A DNA stretch of 11,915 nucleotides from Fidelibacterota bacterium (GTDB lineage Bacteria > Fidelibacterota > Marinisomatia > Marinisomatales > UBA1611). Numbering within the stretch: position 1 is the first letter of the stretch; the number at the start of each line of letters is the position of its first letter. Made by a program: the position numbers and the translations under genes. Shown piece after piece: positions 7,129 through 11,915 of the stretch. Where the stretch lies: NCBI GenBank assembly GCA_012964275.1, contig DTUG01000131.1:1-11915 (forward strand), in the 5' to 3' direction. The notes under the pieces are model-generated. The model had not been told where the DNA came from. It was given only the letters and a program-made list of their open reading frames with translations, and did not search any database.

Positions 7129-9212
7129 AAGGATCAATTTCGATCTTTATTTTGGCTAGTGGCTTCACTTTCGGAGCTCTGATCTTGCCAAGTGCCGGAC
7201 AGGAATTGAATTATGTTCATGTCCTTTTTGAATGGGAACAGGAACCGGATGCTGAAAAATACCAGATCCAGGTTTCTCAAACAGAATCTTTTGACCAGAT
7301 CCTTTTTACCGATAGTACCACCACCACTCTTTTCATTGATACAAGTCATATAGATTGGAATGGAACCTATTATTGGCGGATCCGCCAGGTAAATGGAAAT
7401 GATAGTATCGGTTCATGGGGTGAACCTTCAGTTTTTCATACGATTGAGCCTAAGTTTCAAAACGTAGATGTGAATATCATCCAGGATGAACTGATCCAGG
7501 ATGGATTAACTATTTTTGGTGGCGCTTTTCCAATGTTGCAATCAGGGATCATCGATAAATATGGCAACGAAATTTGGAACGACGGTAATGCTCAATTCAT
7601 GTTATCCCATGTTAATGAATTTGGCAATATCTATGGGTTGAGCTTGATTGATTCACCAAATAATAATGGCATCAAAACCAATCAAGATATGGAGATCCTG
7701 TGGAGTGCCATGAATGGCGCAGTTGATTTTCACGAATTCAAACAAACCCCAAACGGCAATTATATGGGATTTATCCGCGTGGATACCCTTGGCCCCATTC
7801 CTTCGAATAACACGATGACGGAACAGTTTCAGGCATTGGGATATGCAGCAGATGACACCACACAGGAATTCCCATGGTACGCTCAGCTAATCGTGGAATG
7901 GAATGAAGATCATGAAATTGTTTGGAGCTGGGATCCATTTGATCATTTTACCATGGCGGATTTTGACAACCATGGCAGTACTTGGTCCGAAGCGTATATT
8001 GATTTGGAATATGACTGGACCCATACTAATTCGTTTTACTTTGACGAAAACGAAAGTGTCATTTATGCATCTCATCGTCATTTATCCAGGATCACAAAGA
8101 TTGATTACCCATCCGGTGATGTCATATGGAATATGGGGTTGCCTGAACCCTATATGGCTTCTGGTGCAGAACAGATCTGCACAGAGCTGTTGTTCAGCTT
8201 CCAGCACCACATTCAACTCCTGGATAATGGACACCTTATCTTTTTTGATAATGGCAATATAAGTGATCAATTATTTGGATACGATAATCCGATTTCACGT
8301 GTGTTGGAAGTAGATATCATTGGCGACTCTACCTGCGAAATGATCTGGGAATATGTCATGCCGCCAACATTATTTGGAACAGGGTCAGGTAGCGTCCAGG
8401 CTTTGGATAACGGTCATTATTTGATCTATACCCCCGGCAACGGACTCGGTGATCCTGAATCTACTATCATGGAAGTAACGCCTGGTCAGGAAGTGGTCTG
8501 GAATTATGTCTCCCAGGAGAATGAAAGTTGGTATAGAGCCTACCGGATCCCGTCCCTTCGTCCCGATGCATTTGGCGTTATTGTTGATCGGTACAGAAGT
8601 TTGGAATTAGCAGGCAATTCTGTAAGCGGCGTTATCCTTTCTGATGAATATCCTTCTTTTTCATTTAAGGTTCATAATGAGAGCGGCTACGGCCAGCCCT
8701 ATAAATACATATTGAATGACAGCCTTAGCTGGTTCAACGATACGACCGGTATTGTAATAATAGATTCGGGAGATTATTTTGAATTTTTAATGGAACCTGA
8801 AACCGGGAATGATTCTATTAATTCCATTACGATAAATGTCATACCAGTCCACCACAGCGACGCCCATAAATCTTTGAATTTTATGGTTTACAAAGTGGAT
8901 GACCTGCTTCAGGCACAATCCCCGGAGCTGCCCAATAATTTTCTGCTTCATAAGCCTTATCCTAACCCGTTCAACCCTGCTACATCGATTCGTTATGACC
9001 TGCCTGAAGATGGACTTGTGCGAATCACCGTTCTCGATCTGGCCGGCCGGGTAGTGAAAACACTTGTACATGAAAAGCAAAATACTGGAGCTCACACCAT
9101 TGTTTGGAACGCTGTTAATGATTACCATAATCCGGTATCGGCAGGGATTTATTTTCTTTCCATAGAAGTGGATAATTCTTATGAGACCCAAAAAATGATG
9201 TTGTTAAAATAA
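7125..9212 (+). CDS. Arylsulfotransferase (ASST)-like exported protein with FN3-like and type IX sorting domains
   Basis: This 695-residue exported protein starts at GTG 7125, immediately after an in-frame stop at 7119. The signal peptide spans residues 1-25 (cleavage SAG|Q). Residues about 30-107 look like a fibronectin-III-like domain (FEWEQEPDAEKYQIQVS, YYWRIRQVN). Residues about 115-480 match the arylsulfotransferase beta-propeller family: DWTHTNSF with His300, SFQHHIQLLDNGHLIFFDNG with His361/His362, SRVLEVDI with Arg392, and the late GSVQALDNGH. Classical ASST enzymes move sulfate between phenolic compounds through a histidine, without PAPS. I cannot confirm which His, if any, serves that role here, so activity is uncertain. 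The C terminus (from KPYPNPFNP at 610) is a type A sorting domain ending in MMLLK, so the enzyme should be exported by type IX secretion. It begins 61 bases after the CotH-like gene with no terminator seen between them, and may be co-transcribed. Confidence 0.9.
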   Translation: MKGSISIFILASGFTFGALILPSAGQELNYVHVLFEWEQEPDAEKYQIQVSQTESFDQILFTDSTTTTLFIDTSHIDWNGTYYWRIRQVNGNDSIGSWGEPSVFHTIEPKFQNVDVNIIQDELIQDGLTIFGGAFPMLQSGIIDKYGNEIWNDGNAQFMLSHVNEFGNIYGLSLIDSPNNNGIKTNQDMEILWSAMNGAVDFHEFKQTPNGNYMGFIRVDTLGPIPSNNTMTEQFQALGYAADDTTQEFPWYAQLIVEWNEDHEIVWSWDPFDHFTMADFDNHGSTWSEAYIDLEYDWTHTNSFYFDENESVIYASHRHLSRITKIDYPSGDVIWNMGLPEPYMASGAEQICTELLFSFQHHIQLLDNGHLIFFDNGNISDQLFGYDNPISRVLEVDIIGDSTCEMIWEYVMPPTLFGTGSGSVQALDNGHYLIYTPGNGLGDPESTIMEVTPGQEVVWNYVSQENESWYRAYRIPSLRPDAFGVIVDRYRSLELAGNSVSGVILSDEYPSFSFKVHNESGYGQPYKYILNDSLSWFNDTTGIVIIDSGDYFEFLMEPETGNDSINSITINVIPVHHSDAHKSLNFMVYKVDDLLQAQSPELPNNFLLHKPYPNPFNPATSIRYDLPEDGLVRITVLDLAGRVVKTLVHEKQNTGAHTIVWNAVNDYHNPVSAGIYFLSIEVDNSYETQKMMLLK

Positions 9213-9278
9213 TGAACAGCAATTTAATCAAACGGGATCTGATATTTGGTTCGCTTAGAGTAATAAAAGAAACAGCCC

Positions 9279-9407
9279 ATGCAGAGTATTAAGGAATTAA
9301 CCATCGGCATTGAGGAAGAATATCAGATCATTGGTGCGAAAAGTCATGAGCTCACATCCCTTTTCCAGTTGGAAAACCCAGATCGTAACCGGGCGGCTGG
9401 AATATAA
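9279..9407 (+). pseudogene. Remnant of YbdK-type carboxylate-amine ligase, N-terminal end only
   Basis: An ATG at 9279 opens a 42-codon frame. Its first ~27 residues read like the start of a YbdK-type glutamate-cysteine-ligase-like (GCS2) enzyme: LTIGIEEEYQIIG followed by SHELTS. The motif G-[IV]-EEE-[YF]-Q is the hallmark of that family and contains conserved metal/substrate acidic residues. Full-length members have about 360-400 residues. Here the similarity stops after SHELTS (near 9360) and the frame ends at TAA 9405. No Shine-Dalgarno sequence is evident. The next ~85 codons, in a different frame, match another protein family, so this looks like the left side of a deletion or rearrangement scar. 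An intact very small gene is the less likely alternative. Confidence 0.6.
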
Positions 9408-9628
9408 AAATGAGATCCTGGCCGCTTTTATGGATAGTATGATGATTGCCCATGTGCCAGATCTTATCGGTGTTGTAGATGTGACCGGCATGCCACTCCA
9501 GAATACAAGATATGAACAGGGCACAGAAGTAATAGTGTATACCGTGCCAGCGCCTGCAATTTGGCAAGTGGGAAAAGGACGGCAAGTATTCGATCTGAAA
9601 CATTTTGGCTATTGATTGGATTGAGTAG
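9361..9628 (+). pseudogene. Remnant of DUF917-family (hydantoin-related) protein, C-terminal end only
   Basis: In the frame ending at TGA 9613-9615, the stretch GRLEYKNEILAAF ... HVPDLIGVVDVTGMPL ... TEVIVYTVPAPAIW ... LKHFGY resembles the C-terminal domain of DUF917 proteins (S-methyl-thiohydantoin desulfurase/hydantoin-utilisation relatives). Those carry a fairly constant order of [FY]-[QK]-NE, VPDLI, a 'D-TG-P' turn, a PAP motif and a final FGYD. The family is normally about 360 residues, and only the last ~85 codons remain. No start codon with a ribosome site precedes it. Reading one base later after HFGY gives D-W-I-E then TAG at 9626-9628, which looks like the natural end of the family, so there may be one extra T near 9613. 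I call it a decayed fragment. The recognition is by remembered motif order only, without alignment. Confidence 0.55.
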
Positions 9629-9761
9629 AACATTATTTCCATTACAAAAGAATAAGTTTTGCATGTATGATGGTATTCTTTAACTGTGACTAGAAATTTC
9701 TGTTAATTTTCCGGCTAATTTTTTAGTCTTTATCAAAATCAGTCTATCCATCACTATTCAC
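9629..9761. other. AT-rich intergenic region
   Basis: This stretch has no open frame of note. It contains a 7-base inverted repeat, AAGAATA at 9648-9654 against TATTCTT at 9674-9680 with a 19-base loop, too AT-rich and without a T-run to call a terminator. The promoter of the following gene should lie here, but I cannot point to a convincing -35/-10 pair. Confidence 0.5.
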
Positions 9762-11915
9762 ATGTTAAGATTTAAGTTTCTAACAGCCAGCCTGTTTATC
9801 CTGGTCTTGGGTTATGGACAGTCAAGTTATCTAACTGATTTCAATCCCGATTCCCTCAGGTTCAAAACGGCAACGGCAGTCCGGTGTTCAGAAGCACCGG
9901 TCATAGATGGTATTCTGGACGATGCTGTCTGGCAATCAGCTTTGCCTGTAGATGAATTTTTTCAAATTGACCCATTGGAACTGGCCCCTCCTTCAGAAAA
10001 AACTGTAGCCCGGGTTCTTTATGATGATGAATCACTTTACATTTCATTTCGATCTTATGATTCACAGCCGGATCGAATCAAACGTGCTCTTGTTCGTCGA
10101 GATAATTGGATGGAGGGGTTTAATTCCAATTCTGATTGGGTTGGTTTTTCCATCGATTCAAGGAATGATGACTTCAATGGCTATTTTTTTGCAGTGAATG
10201 CTTCTGGAGTAAAAATTGATGTTTCCATTTCCGGCCACGAACAATATGATCCCAGTTGGGATGCTGTATGGGATGTAGCTGTTGTGATTAATCAGGATGG
10301 ATGGACAGCAGAATTCCAGATGCCTTTTGCCATGTTTCAATTTGATAATAAACCGGATCTGATCTGGGGCGTAGAATTCCTGAGGGGAATTCACCGGCTT
10401 CAGGAATCTTTAATGTGGCCTGGGCGTGCTAAAGCAGTGCGGGGAACTGTGTTTCCCATCGGAGTACTTTTGGGTCTGAAAAATATCCAGGATCCAAAGC
10501 AGTTGGAGATAATACCCTATACACTTGTAGGTCACAGCACAGAGACCCGTCTTGATATGGGTCTCGATATTCGCTACGGGCTCACATCGAATTCAATCAT
10601 GAAATTGACCTTTAATCCTGATTTTGGACAGGTAGAAGCAGATCCATCTGTTTTAAATCTGACGGCCTTTGAAACCTTTTATGATGAAAAACGGCCTTTT
10701 TTTTCTGAGGGGGCAGAATTTTTTAGTCAGCGACTGTCTCTGTTTCACTCCCGCCGGATCGGCCGAGCCCCAGGCTACTATCTTCCGGAAGAAGGCGAAT
10801 TAAAGAACCCACCGGAGTATACAACTATCCTGGGTGCCATGAAGGTTATGGGTAACACCGCATCTGGTATCAATTATGGTTTGATCGGGGCATTAACGGC
10901 TGAAGAATCGGCCACTTTGATCGCTGATAGTGCTGACAGCCAGACTGATGTAGACATTGTGATCGAACCTAGAACGAACTATTCTATTGGCCGCTTTGAA
11001 GTACCGGTGATCAATGATATTTCCAGGGTAGGGATCATGGTAACCGATGTGTCCCGTAGCGATAACCCCGGGGCAACCGTTGCCGGAATGGATTGGAATC
11101 TTGGTTTTTTTGATAATAAACTTTTTTCTAATGGTCAGATCGTCCGTTCCAATGCTAACGATACAACAGGGAATGCGATTCGCTTCAACCTGGGCTATAC
11201 GGACCCGATCTGGTGGAGCGCCCGCTTCTGGTACGGATATTATGATGATAAATTTGAAGTGAATGATCTAGGCTATTTACGCCGCAATGACCTGAACTGG
11301 ATTGGCGGCCGCGTAGAATTTCGCAGACAGGAACCTTGGGGTAAATTCGTTAATAATGATCTGGAACTGAAATACAAGCAGGAATGGCGCGGCGATGGGC
11401 TGGTTCTTGAAAGGGAAATTGAAATTGAACAAAGTAATTTGTTTACCAATTACTGGACACTTGGATTTTTTGGGAAAATGTTTCTCCCTGCTTTTAATGA
11501 TGAAGATATCTTCAGGAATGAACAAGCATGGGCCTATAAAACTGAACTCTGGGGATATGCGGGTCCAAGTATTAGTACTGATCGTCGAAAAAAACTAGTT
11601 GTAGATGCCAGTATTGGTAGAGGATATGGTAAAAACAGAGGCTGGGGCTATCGTCTTAACCTGGGCGCGGAGATAAAACCTATCGAACCGCTCAATATTG
11701 AAATAAAAGCACAGCAGGACCGAAGCCCTACATATATGCAATGGGTAGATGTTGTAGAAACTCTGGAAGATACCGCCAGGGTGTATGCGAATTCTTTACT
11801 TTTGACACGGGACGTTACCTTGCGACTAAATTGGACTTTTTCACCGGACCTATCCCTCCAATGTTTTGTCCAGCCATTTTTTGCGGATATGAGATATGAC
11901 AGGTTCTATCGGCTT
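9762..11915 (+). CDS. DUF5916-family exported protein with CBM9-like N-terminal domain, 3'-partial
   Basis: A frame open from ATG 9762 to the window edge gives 718 residues with no stop. Residues 1-19 are a signal peptide (cleavage GYG|Q). Residues about 40-230 form a CBM9-like beta-sandwich: APVIDGILDDAVW (46-57), then YDDESLYISFRSYD, GFNSNSDWVGFSID and WTAEFQMPF. The second part carries the signature of DUF5916 proteins, NPDFGQVEADPSVLNLTAFE and then YDEKRPFFSEG (about 285-317). After that come alternating aromatic and polar strands typical of an outer-membrane beta-barrel. Family members usually have about 700-850 residues, so only the end of the barrel is missing. They are common in Bacteroidota and relatives and are thought to be outer-membrane proteins, but no activity is firmly assigned. 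No Shine-Dalgarno sequence is seen. No sorting domain is needed if it is itself a barrel. Confidence 0.9.
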   Translation, partial: MLRFKFLTASLFILVLGYGQSSYLTDFNPDSLRFKTATAVRCSEAPVIDGILDDAVWQSALPVDEFFQIDPLELAPPSEKTVARVLYDDESLYISFRSYDSQPDRIKRALVRRDNWMEGFNSNSDWVGFSIDSRNDDFNGYFFAVNASGVKIDVSISGHEQYDPSWDAVWDVAVVINQDGWTAEFQMPFAMFQFDNKPDLIWGVEFLRGIHRLQESLMWPGRAKAVRGTVFPIGVLLGLKNIQDPKQLEIIPYTLVGHSTETRLDMGLDIRYGLTSNSIMKLTFNPDFGQVEADPSVLNLTAFETFYDEKRPFFSEGAEFFSQRLSLFHSRRIGRAPGYYLPEEGELKNPPEYTTILGAMKVMGNTASGINYGLIGALTAEESATLIADSADSQTDVDIVIEPRTNYSIGRFEVPVINDISRVGIMVTDVSRSDNPGATVAGMDWNLGFFDNKLFSNGQIVRSNANDTTGNAIRFNLGYTDPIWWSARFWYGYYDDKFEVNDLGYLRRNDLNWIGGRVEFRRQEPWGKFVNNDLELKYKQEWRGDGLVLEREIEIEQSNLFTNYWTLGFFGKMFLPAFNDEDIFRNEQAWAYKTELWGYAGPSISTDRRKKLVVDASIGRGYGKNRGWGYRLNLGAEIKPIEPLNIEIKAQQDRSPTYMQWVDVVETLEDTARVYANSLLLTRDVTLRLNWTFSPDLSLQCFVQPFFADMRYDRFYRL

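Noticed and set aside
8787..9191. A 134-codon minus-strand open frame
   Set aside because: It lies fully inside the sorting-domain end of the ASST-like gene, has no ribosome site and no recognisable motif; it is a shadow frame.
6803..9212. Recent duplication between the two YPNPFNP C-terminal domains
   Set aside because: The protein motif is shared but the DNA is clearly diverged; this is a common sorting module rather than a local repeat.
9310..9615. A 101-codon gene starting at TTG 9310
   Set aside because: The first ~20 codons overlap the YbdK-like frame and look unlike any domain; only the later part resembles DUF917, so the start is an artefact of the scar.
9648..9680. AAGAATA/TATTCTT inverted repeat as a terminator
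   Set aside because: The stem is AT-rich, the loop is 19 bases and no T-tract follows.

Overview
The window looks like chromosome from a Gram-negative member of the Fibrobacterota-Chlorobiota-Bacteroidota group, most likely Candidatus Marinimicrobia (SAR406) or a close relative. Three things point there. Two large secreted proteins end in a 'YPNPFNP' C-terminal sorting domain of the type IX secretion (Por) kind. A DUF5916/CBM9-like outer-membrane-type protein is present. All five predicted exported proteins carry glutamine at the predicted first mature position, as in the Bacteroidota 'Q-rule'. The taxonomic call is inference; there is no rRNA or tRNA in the window. Every gene I can support is on the + strand.

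Left part (1-3967): an M20D amidohydrolase (5'-truncated by the window edge), a nitrilase-superfamily amidase, and an exported S9 prolyl-oligopeptidase-type peptidase. All three cleave amide or peptide bonds, which suggests peptide and N-acyl amino-acid scavenging. This stretch appears richer in G+C than the right half.

Middle (4066-4828): a probable small membrane protein with a His/Asp-rich tail, then a small secreted lysine-rich coiled-coil protein followed by a convincing rho-independent terminator.

Right part (4880-9212): two adjacent probable type IX cargo proteins. The first is a CotH-family kinase-like protein with an N-terminal beta-sandwich region. The second is an arylsulfotransferase (ASST)-like protein with an N-terminal fibronectin-III-like domain and a GTG start that lies in one arm of an 8-bp inverted repeat. 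Both should end up on the cell surface or outside the cell.

After these comes a gene scar (9279-9628): the first ~27 codons of a YbdK-type carboxylate-amine ligase run, out of frame, into what looks like the C-terminal end of a DUF917 (hydantoin-related) protein. The window ends inside a long DUF5916 gene (9762 to the edge, 718 codons visible), open in one frame from an ATG with a signal peptide.

I did not find a CRISPR array, an insertion sequence or a defence locus. The most notable points are the uniform Gln at +1 of all exported proteins, the pair of surface-sorted enzymes (kinase-like and sulfotransferase-like) next to a small basic secreted protein, and the chimeric gene remnant.
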